A stretch of 57,639 nt of DNA from Fibrobacter succinogenes. Its GTDB lineage: Bacteria; Fibrobacterota; Fibrobacteria; Fibrobacterales; Fibrobacteraceae. Location: assembly GCA_902762795.1 (NCBI GenBank), contig CACWPM010000023.1, positions 1-57,639 on the forward strand. Reading direction: 5' to 3'. Position numbers and translations under genes: made by a program. The notes beneath the pieces were generated by a model. That model ran no database searches and was not told the origin of the DNA. It worked only from the letters and a program-made list of their open reading frames with translations. Position 1 is the stretch's first letter; every line of letters starts with the position of its first letter. Positions 28,636-36,612 of the stretch are shown here, one piece after another.

Positions 28636-28667
28636 GGATCCTTCACGCTTTGCGTTCAGGATGACGG
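28636..28667 (+). repeat. Dispersed repeat (GGATCCTTC…CAGGATGAC family)
   Basis: GGATCCTTCACGCTTTGCG followed by TTCAGGATGACGG. It is a diverged copy of the element at 33461-33496 and 21092-21128. Confidence 0.65.
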
Positions 28668-28703
28668 TTTGTGGTTCGGCTACCACGGAATTTTTTGGAA
28701 AAC

Positions 28704-28990
28704 AAAAAAGGCGTGGTGCCGAAGTGCTTATCAGTCCTGCGGGCTACCACACCCTTTCGTACAATAAGCACAAACGGCCCACGCCCAATAGGGCGTGAGC
28801 GTTCGTCTTATCCTCGTACGAATTGAAAGTGGTAGTTTCAGGGCTGAGAATAAGAGACGAATCTCAAAATTTTCCGGTCGCCCAAAGCCAGGTGGCAAAG
28901 GGCTATGTCAAAGGGAATGATAGTAAAATTGTGACTGGATTCTTACCCAAAGGGCATAACTCAACCTCAAAACTAAAGTTTTGGGTTTCG
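28704..28990 (-). ncRNA. Candidate structured RNA between type ISP gene and toxin-antitoxin pair
   Basis: No gene is visible in 28584-29050, but it contains many nested inverted repeats. GGCGTGG (28710-28716)/CCACGCC (28779-28785) encloses GTGCTTAT (28724-28731)/ATAAGCAC (28764-28771). CACGCCC/GGGCGTG (28780-28797) competes with the outer stem. TTCGTCTTAT (28802-28811)/ATAAG-AG-ACGAA (28850-28861) encloses TGAAA/TTTCA. GCCC-AAA-GCC-AGGT-GGC-AAA-GGGC spans 28880-28903, and CAAAACT/AGTTTTG spans 28968-28983. On the minus strand the outer stem is followed by six T (28704-28709), like an intrinsic terminator. It could be an independent RNA or an attenuator leader of the type ISP gene. It does not match tmRNA, RNase P or SRP RNA signatures that I know. 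Confidence 0.35.
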
Positions 28991-29051
28991 TATATCGACT
29001 TCGCCTTGCGGCTTCGCACAGAATGCGCACAAAAAGAAAATATTATACAAC

Positions 29052-29080
29052 TTGACATTTGTAATGTTTTGTATTATATT
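29052..29080 (+). promoter_or_regulatory. Promoter and operator of the toxin-antitoxin operon
   Basis: TTGACA (29052-29057), a 17-bp spacer, then TATATT (29075-29080): a near-consensus sigma-70-type promoter, unlike the TAnnTTTG elements of neighbouring housekeeping genes. ACATT-TGT-AATGT (29055-29067) is a perfect inverted repeat overlapping the -35 and spacer, a likely operator for autorepression by the antitoxin. Confidence 0.6.
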
Positions 29081-29103
29081 AGTTATTGGTAAAGAGGTTT
29101 ATT

Positions 29104-29397
29104 ATGCCGACAACAATATTACAAGTTCGAATGGATGAAGAGTTAAAAGATGAGGCTTCCGAGCTTTTCGAAAAAATGGGATTAGACATTCCCACCGCTA
29201 TCCGTATTTTTTTCAAACGAGCAGTTGCAGAAAAAGCCATTCCGTTTGAGCTGCGTGAACCAACAGCAGTCTATAATGCAAACCGAGGGAAAGCCATTCT
29301 TCGGGCATTGCAAGCAGACGCTGCTAAAAACGGCACCGCTAACATGAGCGAAGCAGAAATTGAAGCTGAAATTGCAGCCTACCGCGCTGGCAAGTAA
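29104..29397 (+). CDS. RelB/DinJ-family antitoxin
   Basis: A 97-residue protein. MPTTILQVRMDEELKDEASELFEKMGLDIPTAIRIFFKRAV is the ribbon-helix-helix DNA-binding domain of RelB/DinJ antitoxins (VRMDEELK…, GLDIPTAIRIFF). The C-terminal half (about 50-97) is acidic and Ala-rich and would wrap the toxin. AAAGAGG (29091-29097) is 6 nt from the ATG at 29104. The toxin gene starts 9 bp after its stop. It probably represses its own promoter through the ACATT/AATGT operator. Confidence 0.85.
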   Translation: MPTTILQVRMDEELKDEASELFEKMGLDIPTAIRIFFKRAVAEKAIPFELREPTAVYNANRGKAILRALQADAAKNGTANMSEAEIEAEIAAYRAGK

Positions 29398-29406
29398 ATT
29401 GATTTT

Positions 29407-29829
29407 ATGATTTACGCAGTCATTGATACTAATGTACTTATATCTGCGGCTTTGGCGAAAAATCCTCAAACTTCCATACCTTCACTGGTAATTGAATCCG
29501 CATTCGATAATTTATACACACCTCTATTTAACGAAGCTATAGTCAAAGAATATTCTGAAGTCCTCGCTAGACCAAAACTAAAAATAGACAAGCAAAAACG
29601 AGAAATACTGTTAGATGCGTTTCTTTCAATTGGAGAATTCGTTTTTGCACCACCAACAGAAATCAGTCTTCCTGATCCCAAAGACATTATGTTCTATGAT
29701 GTCGCTTTCGCAAATCAAGATAAGGAAGCATCCCTTGTTACTGGCAACACAAAGCATTTTCCAAATTGCACATTCGCAATCACTCCTCGAGATTTTTTGG
29801 AAAGATTGCACTCAAATTTCGCCTTTTAA
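29407..29829 (+). CDS. PIN-domain toxin (putative RNase)
   Basis: A 140-residue PIN-domain protein of the COG1569-like class. MIYAVIDTNVLISAAL holds the first metal-binding Asp, NEAIVKEYSEVL a conserved Glu, and LPDPKDIMFYDVAFA plus LVTGNTKHF the other acidic and Asn/Thr positions. PIN toxins are Mg-dependent ribonucleases that cleave tRNA or mRNA. It is paired with a RelB-like rather than a VapB-like antitoxin. It ends at a terminator shared with the converging acyltransferase gene. Confidence 0.85.
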   Translation: MIYAVIDTNVLISAALAKNPQTSIPSLVIESAFDNLYTPLFNEAIVKEYSEVLARPKLKIDKQKREILLDAFLSIGEFVFAPPTEISLPDPKDIMFYDVAFANQDKEASLVTGNTKHFPNCTFAITPRDFLERLHSNFAF

Positions 29830-29946
29830 GCAGTTTATTGCTCATTCATTGGAACAAGGCTTTCTCTATATTGGGCTCCGAAAAAATGACAATTTTGAGT
29901 GAGAAATGTCTTTTGAAAATGATGAAAGGATTGTTGTTTTGATTGT

Positions 29947-29986
29947 AAGCCTTTGCATTATTCCCTAATGCAGAGGCTTTCTTTTA
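29947..29986 (+). terminator. Terminator of the toxin gene inside the acyltransferase 3' end
   Basis: AAGCCTTTGCATTA (29947-29960) pairs with TAATGCAGAGGCTT (29966-29979), with one wobble, then TTCTTTT. The right part also codes for the last residues of the acyltransferase on the minus strand. Confidence 0.7.
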
Positions 29987-31109
29987 CGGTAATGCGTTCT
30001 TTGCCGAGGAGCTTGTAGAGGCGGCAACGGAAAAGCGGGATGGCTGCGATTGTGCCCGATGCGACAATCGGGATGGCAATGTAGGCGATTCCGGGTTGGT
30101 TGATTTGCGGTCTGAAAAAGATTCGCAACATCAAGACAATCCACCAATGGACTGCGAGAATCACAAGTGCGTTGCGGGATATGTTTCTGAGAATTCCCTT
30201 GGTAATGCGGATGGGAGCAATGTTTGGAATTTTGCTTGTTAGCAGGAACGTGGCAGTTAGTCCTGCGATTCCAAAGATGGAACTTGCAACAAATTGGGGG
30301 AGGCTCTTGCCCAAGTCGTTATTCATGATGCTGAAATTTGGACTTGGCGATTCCAAAAACGCGTAGGCGATAAAACTTGCAATTCCGATGGCGGCAACGA
30401 TGATCGTGTTTTTTGCGGCGTGTGTTGCGCCCGTTGAAATGGCGCTGTGGATTTTTTTGATGGGTTCCTTGCAGAGAAAACCGCATCCAAAGAAAAAGAG
30501 AATCGTAAGGTCGCGTTCAATGCCAAGCGGCAAGTGAATGTGATTCTCGTTCAGGAGCCAACCGCAAAGAAGACCTTCTATGGACATCACGGCGAAAAAA
30601 AGTTTGGGGTGGACTTGCTTTTTCGACATCTCGTGAAGCAGGTAAAAAAGCAAGCTGACGGAATATAAAGTAAATACAAACCACAGTGGCCCTGCGCCAA
30701 CGGAAGATTTCCCGGCGATGAAAATTTTTGCGATGTTCCAATAGATGTATTGCCATGTGTTGTTGATGTCGGGAATGGTGTTCACGACTGTCATCGTGGG
30801 GGATTTCGGAAACAATGCAAAGTTATAAATAACGGGGTCTAGGAAAAAAAAGAGGAATGAAAGATAAAGGTAGGGGTGTAGCAGAACGCGCGTTTTATGG
30901 ATAAAGTAACTCTTGAAGTCGCTGAATCTTTTTGTACTGAATAGAAATCCTGAAATAAAGAAAAATGCGGACATGCGGAGTGCGCTCAGGTGCCACATTC
31001 CGAGGTGTGCGTTTGGGAAATTCTGTTCGATGTGAAAAAGGCAGACGAGCAAAAGAACGAATCCCTTGAATTCGTCAATCCAGCCGATTCTCGCTTGCCC
31101 GTTGTTCAT
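29958..31109 (-). CDS. Membrane acyltransferase (acyltransferase 3 family)
   Basis: A 383-residue, roughly ten-segment membrane protein. RIGWIDEFKGFVLLLVCLFHIEQNF is the typical first segment, with the conserved basic residue and catalytic His (FHIEQ). FFISGFLFSTKRF and the strongly hydrophobic repeats fit OafA/NodX-type acyltransferases that acetylate or succinylate glycans. The substrate cannot be read from the sequence. A two-hairpin repeat element lies upstream (31209-31279). The upstream hydrolase and transporter genes are on the same strand but 240 bp away. Confidence 0.8.
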   Translation of the reverse strand: MNNGQARIGWIDEFKGFVLLLVCLFHIEQNFPNAHLGMWHLSALRMSAFFFISGFLFSTKRFSDFKSYFIHKTRVLLHPYLYLSFLFFFLDPVIYNFALFPKSPTMTVVNTIPDINNTWQYIYWNIAKIFIAGKSSVGAGPLWFVFTLYSVSLLFYLLHEMSKKQVHPKLFFAVMSIEGLLCGWLLNENHIHLPLGIERDLTILFFFGCGFLCKEPIKKIHSAISTGATHAAKNTIIVAAIGIASFIAYAFLESPSPNFSIMNNDLGKSLPQFVASSIFGIAGLTATFLLTSKIPNIAPIRITKGILRNISRNALVILAVHWWIVLMLRIFFRPQINQPGIAYIAIPIVASGTIAAIPLFRCRLYKLLGKERITVKESLCIRE

Positions 31110-31208
31110 TCTGTAATCTCTTTTTGTCTCTAATAGCTGCTTTATATTGTGTTTGGTCTAAAATTAGTTTCTTAGCGTCGGCCAAGGAATACCTTCGCAA
31201 AAGTCTGC

Positions 31209-31279
31209 AAGGTGAGTGTCGCGACGGGCTGCTTGCAGACCTGCATGACCGAACCGCAGCGACGGACGCCGTAGGCGTC
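31209..31279 (-). repeat. Two-hairpin covarying repeat, copy C
   Basis: On the minus strand: hairpin 1 GACGCC-TAC-GGCGTC (31265-31279); linker ending GCGGTTCGGTCATG; hairpin 2 GGTCTGC-AA-GCAGCCC (31226-31241) with one mismatch; and the tail CGCGACACTCACCTT (31209-31223). The linker and tail match copies B (35186-35261) and A (55422-55497), but both stems differ in sequence. Confidence 0.7.
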
Positions 31280-31350
31280 AACTCCGAGCTGGGGCCCCGC
31301 CCGCATGAAGTACATTTTGCGTTCAAAAAAACTTCTAGCGGTGAGCTAAC

Positions 31351-32007
31351 TTAATACCATCCCTTTTCATTCTCGATGGTGGTGCTTGGCCCGTGCCCGG
31401 GGAACACTACTGTCTCTGCCGGGAGCGTAAGGAGCTTTGATTTGATGCCACTTACGAGGGCAAATTCGTCACCGCCGTAGAGGTCGCTGCGTCCGCGGCT
31501 CCCTGCAAAAATGATATCGCCAGGGAAAAGGAGCGGTGGCACGTTGTCTTGACCATTGACTTTGCCCGGATTCTCGCAGAAAAATGCGAGACCGCCCGGG
31601 GAGTGCCCTGCAACGTGAATCACTTGCAAACGGATTTCTGCAATTTCGACGATATCGCCGTCATTCAGGTAATTGCCCAGCGCAGGGGCTAAATCGTTGC
31701 ACGGAAGCCCGAACATTTGGCTCTGTTCTTTTTGAGCATCGAGAAGGAACGTGTCATCTTTGTGCGCTTCTGCTTTGACGCCGAAAGTGCGTTCTGCAAA
31801 TGCGTTTCCGAGAATGTGATCCAAGTGCAGATGCGTGTTCAATACGCGTACGACTTTCAAGTTTTCGCTCTTGAGGTAGTCGGTTAGCGCAGCTTGTTCG
31901 CGGGCATTGCTTACGCTCGGATCAATCAGGATAGCTTCTCCCTTGCTATTGCTCAGAATGTAGCAGTTTACTCCGAACGGATTAAATACAAATTGCTTTA
32001 TTTCCAT
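31351..32007 (-). CDS. Metallo-beta-lactamase-fold hydrolase (glyoxalase II/YcbL-like)
   Basis: A 218-residue hydrolase. The metal ligands are in THLHLDH (near residue 59), HVAGHSPGG, FPGDIIF (bridging Asp) and FPGHGPST. The short length without the glyoxalase II C-terminal domain matches YcbL-like thioesterases acting on small thioesters such as S-lactoylglutathione analogues. It begins 9 bp after the MFS transporter gene, so the two are probably co-transcribed. The substrate is unknown. Confidence 0.85.
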   Translation of the reverse strand: MEIKQFVFNPFGVNCYILSNSKGEAILIDPSVSNAREQAALTDYLKSENLKVVRVLNTHLHLDHILGNAFAERTFGVKAEAHKDDTFLLDAQKEQSQMFGLPCNDLAPALGNYLNDGDIVEIAEIRLQVIHVAGHSPGGLAFFCENPGKVNGQDNVPPLLFPGDIIFAGSRGRSDLYGGDEFALVSGIKSKLLTLPAETVVFPGHGPSTTIENEKGWY

Positions 32008-32016
32008 AATAAACCC

Positions 32017-33399
32017 CTAGCGTTTCCTCTGACGATTGCGTAAACGACGTTGTATGCGACGTTCCCGTTTGAGACTCTCCATCGAAACTGTGTGGAGAAT
32101 GTCAATGACTCGTTCGCGGGCGTAAGACTTGTTCAGTTTTTTGTGCGTCACGTAGTCCAACAGGCACACACATAAAAGTAGTAAACCGACAAAAATCGAA
32201 AGCGAAATTGGCCAAAGATGAACGCTGAATTTAGCTGCAACGAGACCGAATGCGGGTGGCATCAAGATGGAGCCGATGTAGGATCCGGCGAGTTGGATGC
32301 TGATGGCTTGACTAGAGAGTGATTCTCCAAAACGTGCAGGAGTTGCGTGGATCAGCGAGGGGTAAACAGGAGCGCAACCGAGTCCTAGCAGGCAAATGCA
32401 GACGGGTTGCATCCACAGCGGAAGCGGGAGCGAAAGTACGAGACAACCGGCGGTAACGATGAATATTCCGGTATAAATCAAACGGTGATCGGTGAATTTA
32501 ATCGCAAAAAATCCGCTTGCAATGCGGCCAATCATCACAGAAGCAAACATCAGCGAGACGATAAACGCTCCGATTTCCGGCTTGAAACCGCATGCGATGA
32601 GGTATGTGCCGCACCACAGGCTTGTCGAGATTTCTAGTGCCGAATAAAAGAAGAACGTGAGGAACGAAAGTTTCATTCCCGGGATGCGGAGCGCTTCGCG
32701 AATACTGATATGCGGAGAATTGCTGTCGGAATGCGTGGCTTTTCCGGATGAACTGTTACCAATATGCGTGACGTTTTTTGGCGCGTTTTCGGGAGTCGCA
32801 TTTTTTGATGCAATCGCTGGGATGGTGACGTTTTCCGAGAGTCCTCCGCGGGCTTCCATTTTTTTCCATAGCGGGAGTGAAACGAGAATCAATAAAAAAA
32901 TCGCAGCGAGGGTTGCTGCAACATATTCGTATGCTCCACGCCAGCCGCCATTGGTCATAATCGAGAGCGAAAGCAACGAAGGCCCGAGCGTTGCTCCAAT
33001 TCCCCAGCTCGCATGTAGCCAGTTGGTGTGTTTGGATTCCAAATAAATGGCGGCGAAGTTGTTCATGGCCACGTCAACGGCTCCTGCGCCGATGCCCATC
33101 GGGATTGCCCAAAGGCAAAGAACGTTGAACGATTCCGCAAATCCATAGCCGATGGATGCGATTGCAGTAAGCGCGATGCTGTAGGCGACGAGTTTTCCGG
33201 TGCCCAAAATGCGGAGTACTTTCGGTGTGCAAAGGCTAGAGGCGATTGTCCCGAGCGATGCGATGATGGAAAGAATGCCTGCCGCTGAAATAGGCGTTTT
33301 GAGGTCCAGATGCATTAAGGGCCAAGCAGCCCCGAGAATGGTGTCGGGGAGACCTAGCCCGATAAATGCAACGTATATGACCACCAGCAAAAAAATCAT
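32017..33399 (-). CDS. MFS transporter
   Basis: A 460-residue major facilitator protein with about 12 membrane segments and a long hydrophilic central loop (about residues 195-235) rich in Asn, Ser and Lys. IGLGLPDTILGAAWPLMH at the start and PVYPSLIHATPARFGE in the second half resemble the FucP/FHS-type sugar porter branch. The ATG at 33399 has no Shine-Dalgarno and lies 5 nt behind TAAATTAC. The longer frame to 33480 would cross the cysS terminator. Substrate unknown. Confidence 0.8.
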   Translation of the reverse strand: MIFLLVVIYVAFIGLGLPDTILGAAWPLMHLDLKTPISAAGILSIIASLGTIASSLCTPKVLRILGTGKLVAYSIALTAIASIGYGFAESFNVLCLWAIPMGIGAGAVDVAMNNFAAIYLESKHTNWLHASWGIGATLGPSLLSLSIMTNGGWRGAYEYVAATLAAIFLLILVSLPLWKKMEARGGLSENVTIPAIASKNATPENAPKNVTHIGNSSSGKATHSDSNSPHISIREALRIPGMKLSFLTFFFYSALEISTSLWCGTYLIACGFKPEIGAFIVSLMFASVMIGRIASGFFAIKFTDHRLIYTGIFIVTAGCLVLSLPLPLWMQPVCICLLGLGCAPVYPSLIHATPARFGESLSSQAISIQLAGSYIGSILMPPAFGLVAAKFSVHLWPISLSIFVGLLLLCVCLLDYVTHKKLNKSYARERVIDILHTVSMESLKRERRIQRRLRNRQRKR

Positions 33400-33404
33400 C
33401 GAAG

Positions 33405-33412
33405 GTAATTTA
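33405..33412 (-). promoter_or_regulatory. TAnnTT promoter element of the MFS gene
   Basis: On the minus strand TAAATTAC, preceded by TTTTTTTA, ends 5 nt before the ATG. The T-run is shared with the cysS terminator. Confidence 0.35.
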
Positions 33413-33413
33413 T

Positions 33414-33443
33414 AAAAAAAGATGGCGGCTCTGGGGCCGCCAT
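33414..33443 (-). terminator. Terminator of cysS
   Basis: ATGGCGGC (33422-33429) pairs with GCCGCCAT (33436-33443). On the minus strand seven T follow (33414-33420). Confidence 0.8.
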
Positions 33444-33460
33444 GACAATGTTTGGCTAGA

Positions 33461-33496
33461 GATCCTTCGACTCGTTGCACTCGCTCAGGATGACAC
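33461..33496 (+). repeat. Dispersed repeat (GATCCTTCGACTC…CAGGATGAC family)
   Basis: GATCCTTCGACTCGTTGCAC followed by TCGCTCAGGATGACAC. Same family as 7110-7150, 21092-21128 and 28636-28667. A run of AACCACTAACCACC-type repeats follows to 33530. Confidence 0.75.
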
Positions 33497-33528
33497 TCTC
33501 CTAACCACTAACCACCAACCACTAATCA

Positions 33529-34983
33529 CTATCCTTTGATTTCCCAGGTCGTGCCTTCCTTGGAGTCCTTGATGACCACGTTCATCGCGGCGAGTTCGTC
33601 GCGGATGCGGTCACTTTCGGCCCAGTTCTTGTTGGCACGGGCTTCCTTACGGGCGGCAATCAGCGCTTCGATCTTCGCGACATCCACGCCGTCGTTTGCG
33701 CCCTTCTTGGCGTATTCTTCACGAGGCTGGTCGAGCTTCAAGCCGAAAATCTGGTCGAAGTCGGCCACCAGGGCGGCCTTCTCACCGTCGTCGATATCGC
33801 TCTTGAGCATCGTGTTCATGATGCCGAGTGCCCGCGGCATGTTCAGGTCGTCGCCGATGGCTTCCTTGAACTCGTTCTGGAAAGCCTTGGCGGCATCGCT
33901 CGTAATCGCGGTGGCCTTGCCGATCAGCGGGTCCGTCTTCTTGTGCAAGCTCTTGAGGCCTTCCTTCGCGCCTTCCAGGGCTTCCCACGTGAAGTTCAGG
34001 TAGTTGCGGTAGTGGCTGCCAATCGCGAAGAAGCGGTAGTCGAGCGGATTGAAGCCACGGTCCATCAAAAGCGTGACCGTCAGGAATTCGCCACTGGACT
34101 TGCTCATCTTGCCAAACTTGGTCTCGGTCGTGCCGTCTTCCAGCTTTTCTTCGCTTGCGGTGCGGAGGAATTCGCCGTGCATCCAGAAGCGGGCGAACTG
34201 CACGCCGTTGGCGCATTCGCTCTGGGCGATTTCGTTCGTGTGGTGCACGCGGATGTGGTCGGTACCGCCGCAGTGAATGTCGAGCGTCGGGCCGTTGTAC
34301 TTCATGGCCATGGCGGAGCATTCAATATGCCAGCCGGGGAAACCGACGCCCCACGGGCTGTCCCATTCCATGGCGCGCTTCTTGTCCTTCGGGCTGAACT
34401 TCCACAGAGCAAAGTCGGTGGCGTTCTTCTTTTCGCCCATGTCGATGCGGCTACCCTTGCGCAGGTTTTCCACGTCGAGTCGGGCGAAGTCGGCGTAGCG
34501 CGGGAACTTGAGGCTATCGAAGTAGATGCCGTCGCTGGTGCGGTAGGTGTAACCCTTTTCTTCCAGGGTCTTCACCAGGTCAATCTGTTCCTGGATGTGC
34601 TGCGTGGCAGGCGTCCAACGGGTCGGTTCCTGGATGTTGAGACGGTGCCAGTCGGCCATGAAGGCGTCGGTGTAGAACTTCGCGATGTCCCAAACGGACT
34701 TGCCTTCGCGGGCGGCGCCCTTTTCCATCTTGTCGTCGCCGGAGTCTGCATCGCTAGTGAGGTGGCCCACGTCGGTGATGTTCACGATGTGGTTCACCTT
34801 GTAGCCGTAGTATTTGAGCGTACGGACTAGGAAGTCTTCGAAAATGTAGGTGCGGAGGTTACCGATGTGGGCGAAATGGTACACCGTCGGGCCACAACAG
34901 TACATGCGCACGGCGGGAACGCCTTCCGGGAGAGTGAATACTTCTTTCTTGCGCGATGCGGTGTTGTAGAACTGTAGAGCCAT
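33529..34983 (-). CDS. cysS: Cysteinyl-tRNA synthetase
   Basis: A 484-residue class I synthetase charging tRNA-Cys. Motifs: YCCGPTVYHFAHIGNLRT with a zinc-ligand Cys and the HIGN signature at ~39; the second zinc region GWHIECSAMAMKY and CGGTDHIRVHHTNE; and KMSKSSGEF at ~291. The DALR-type helical C-terminus is present. A GGAGG Shine-Dalgarno precedes the ATG, and a full Bacteroidetes-type promoter (35028-35059) lies upstream. Length is typical. Confidence 0.95.
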   Translation of the reverse strand: MALQFYNTASRKKEVFTLPEGVPAVRMYCCGPTVYHFAHIGNLRTYIFEDFLVRTLKYYGYKVNHIVNITDVGHLTSDADSGDDKMEKGAAREGKSVWDIAKFYTDAFMADWHRLNIQEPTRWTPATQHIQEQIDLVKTLEEKGYTYRTSDGIYFDSLKFPRYADFARLDVENLRKGSRIDMGEKKNATDFALWKFSPKDKKRAMEWDSPWGVGFPGWHIECSAMAMKYNGPTLDIHCGGTDHIRVHHTNEIAQSECANGVQFARFWMHGEFLRTASEEKLEDGTTETKFGKMSKSSGEFLTVTLLMDRGFNPLDYRFFAIGSHYRNYLNFTWEALEGAKEGLKSLHKKTDPLIGKATAITSDAAKAFQNEFKEAIGDDLNMPRALGIMNTMLKSDIDDGEKAALVADFDQIFGLKLDQPREEYAKKGANDGVDVAKIEALIAARKEARANKNWAESDRIRDELAAMNVVIKDSKEGTTWEIKG

Positions 34984-35027
34984 TTTAGCCTCCGATTAAA
35001 TGCGGCGCAACATGCGCCAAGCGGGAG

Positions 35028-35059
35028 CAAAGATAGTAAAAGCCGAATGCCGCGGCAAA
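35028..35059 (-). promoter_or_regulatory. Bacteroidetes-type promoter of cysS
   Basis: On the minus strand TTTG (35056-35059), a 20-bp spacer, then TATCTTTG (35028-35035). This fits the Bacteroides consensus TTTG-N19-21-TAnnTTTG exactly and is the best example in the window. The leader is about 40 nt and has a Shine-Dalgarno. Confidence 0.6.
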
Positions 35060-35185
35060 AGTGTGCAAGGTTCAAAAGCGCGAAAATTCATTTTTGCATT
35101 TTTGAACCGCCGCTACGGACGCCTGTACGAAACTTGCCACTTTAGTGGCTTAGTTGAGTTATCCTCTTTGGGGAGAAGGCGTCAA

Positions 35186-35261
35186 AAGGCGAGAGTCGCG
35201 CCAATGGCTTAAAAGCCAATTGGCATGACCGAGCCGTGCTATATACACTCCAAAAGAGTGC
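35186..35261 (-). repeat. Two-hairpin covarying repeat, copy B
   Basis: On the minus strand: hairpin 1 GCACTC-TTTTG-GAGTGT (35245-35261); linker ATATAGCACGGCTCGGTCATG read in two parts; hairpin 2 CCAAT-T-GGCTT / AAGCCATTGG with a bulged T (35201-35223); tail CGCGACTCTCGCCTT (35186-35200). A partial relative lies just to the left (35100-35145: GCCACT-TT-AGTGGC hairpin plus GGCGTCCGTAGCGGCGGTTC). Apart from these, 34984-35374 holds only the cysS promoter. Confidence 0.7.
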
Positions 35262-35374
35262 ATATTTAGAAATTTTTAGGTCGGACGGCAATTGTACGGG
35301 GGCTGATTATTCGTTATGATTTTGGCTAAGGGTGTTTTGGATGGGCTTGGTGCTGATTTAGGGAGGGGGGGGCT

Positions 35375-35660
35375 TTTACGTACTTATTGGTGCTTTTGTG
35401 GTTTTCTAGTACGTAATATAAATTTGATTAATTTGTTTGCTACGTACTGAAGGCGCTGAAATAGTGTACTAAGTATGTAAAAAGAAGGGCGCAAGCGGAA
35501 TTTTGTTTCGTCTCGTGTTCGATGTGAGTTCGGTTTACGTACTGGAGGTATTGTTTTGTGTGGGTTAGTACGTATTTGCGGGCGATTGCGCAAAATTGGT
35601 TCTCTAAACTTTTGATTTTTACGTACTAACACCTTTTATTAAGCTTGCTTAGTACGTAAA
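35375..35660. repeat. Left array: four TTTACGTACT-N23-AGTACGTAAA units
   Basis: Four units, each a 10-bp left arm, exactly 23 nt, and an inverted 10-bp right arm: 35375-35417, 35439-35481 (right arm AGTATGTAAA), 35534-35576 and 35618-35660. Unit starts are spaced irregularly (gaps of 21, 52 and 41 nt). A G8 run (35365-35372) directly precedes the first unit. The inner 23 nt differ between units but are T-rich in the middle on the plus strand. The matching array is at 36739-37023, on the other side of the nuclease gene. Confidence 0.9.
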
Positions 35661-35685
35661 TGGTTACTAAGGGGTGTTTTTCCTG

Positions 35686-35722
35686 CCGCAAAATGCTTTT
35701 GCTTGCAAACGGTTGTTTGCAA
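35686..35722. repeat. Inverted repeat half and hairpin before the nuclease gene
   Basis: CCGCAAAATGC (35686-35696) has a perfect inverted partner GCATTTTGCGG at 36696-36706, so the pair brackets the nuclease gene inside the two arrays. Next to it, TTGCAAAC-GGTT-GTTTGCAA (35703-35722) is a perfect 8-bp hairpin. Confidence 0.6.
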
Positions 35723-35781
35723 AATGAAGGGCTCAAGTGTTTTTTGTGCGTTTGGTCGAAAGTTTATTGTATTTTATCCGC

Positions 35782-36612
35782 ATGAAAATAAACGATGAAT
35801 TAATACTACATGATGAACTTGTTAGGTTTGCTCGACATCGGATTAAGGAATTGACACGAGGTTTAACGCATATTCAAGCGGACCTCCGCAATGCTCCTTT
35901 AGAAAATCTAAGAGTTGTTCACTGCCATAATTCTATTCAATACCATTTGGTCTCTGACGAGAATAAACCGAATGGAATTTATGTGAATAAGAAAATGTTG
36001 AAAAAGGCGGCTGCTGTAGCGCAACGGGATTATTATAGAACGGTCTCTGATGAAATTCAAAAAGAAATATCCGCTATTGAAAATTTTTTAAGCGAGTATC
36101 ATCCGGAACGAGTTCAGACTGTTTATCAGACCTTGAATGTTGGACGACGAAAATTGGTGAAAAACGTTTTTGTCTCAGACGTAGATTTTGTATCGTCATG
36201 GAAATCGGTGACGTATGAACGACCGGCTTTTCTTGAAAATTCGCCGGAATATTTTACGAACAATGGGCTTCGGGTGCGTTCTAAATCGGAAATCATTATC
36301 GCAAATCAGCTTGTTCGCTCAAAGATTCCGTTCCGTTACGAGGCTCCGTTAACGCTGAATTCGGAAAAACGTAAAGTTGTTGTGCATCCTGATTTTACTT
36401 GCTTGAATGTTCGGACGCGAAAGGAGTTTGTATGGGAGCATTTTGGAATGATGAACGATGAAAATTATGTAGAAAATGCGCTTGGTAAAATTCACCTTTA
36501 TTCAGCAAATGGACTTATTCAAGGCAAGAATTTTATTGCAACGTTTGAAACGTTGGCAAATCCACTTTCTGTGAAAATTGCTCAGCAGTATATTGAGCAG
36601 TTCTTGAAATAG
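35782..36612 (+). CDS. PD-(D/E)XK nuclease-like protein flanked by repeat arrays
   Basis: A 276-residue soluble protein. Residues ~165-260 carry a likely PD-(D/E)XK core: RSKSEIIIANQL (acidic residue ~169), HPDFTC (Asp ~203) and FVWEHFGMM (Glu ~219), followed by Lys and Tyr positions in the next helix. Residues 1-150 form a helical N-terminal region (QYHLV, VNKKMLKKAA, AQRDYY). I know this overall layout from uncharacterised proteins of gut Firmicutes, not as a named restriction enzyme. The ATG at 35782 has no Shine-Dalgarno; TATTTTAT ends 4 nt before it. It is a lone gene, 121 bp from the left array and 126 bp from the right one. It may be a defence or mobile-element nuclease. Confidence 0.6.
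   Translation: MKINDELILHDELVRFARHRIKELTRGLTHIQADLRNAPLENLRVVHCHNSIQYHLVSDENKPNGIYVNKKMLKKAAAVAQRDYYRTVSDEIQKEISAIENFLSEYHPERVQTVYQTLNVGRRKLVKNVFVSDVDFVSSWKSVTYERPAFLENSPEYFTNNGLRVRSKSEIIIANQLVRSKIPFRYEAPLTLNSEKRKVVVHPDFTCLNVRTRKEFVWEHFGMMNDENYVENALGKIHLYSANGLIQGKNFIATFETLANPLSVKIAQQYIEQFLK

Noticed and set aside
28577-28798. Small plus-strand frame of 73 codons upstream of the type ISP gene
   Set aside because: Consists of a dispersed repeat and the structured non-coding stretch; no ribosome binding site or domain.
28704-28990. tmRNA, RNase P RNA or SRP RNA
   Set aside because: The conserved signatures of these RNAs (tag reading frame with tRNA-like ends, the P4 core, the GGAAGG-AGCAGCC loop) are absent on both strands.
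31075-31326. Small minus-strand frame of 83 codons (SSELTPTASVAAVRSCRSA…)
   Set aside because: It is made mostly of the two-hairpin repeat element and overlaps the acyltransferase start in another frame; such peptides come from repeats.
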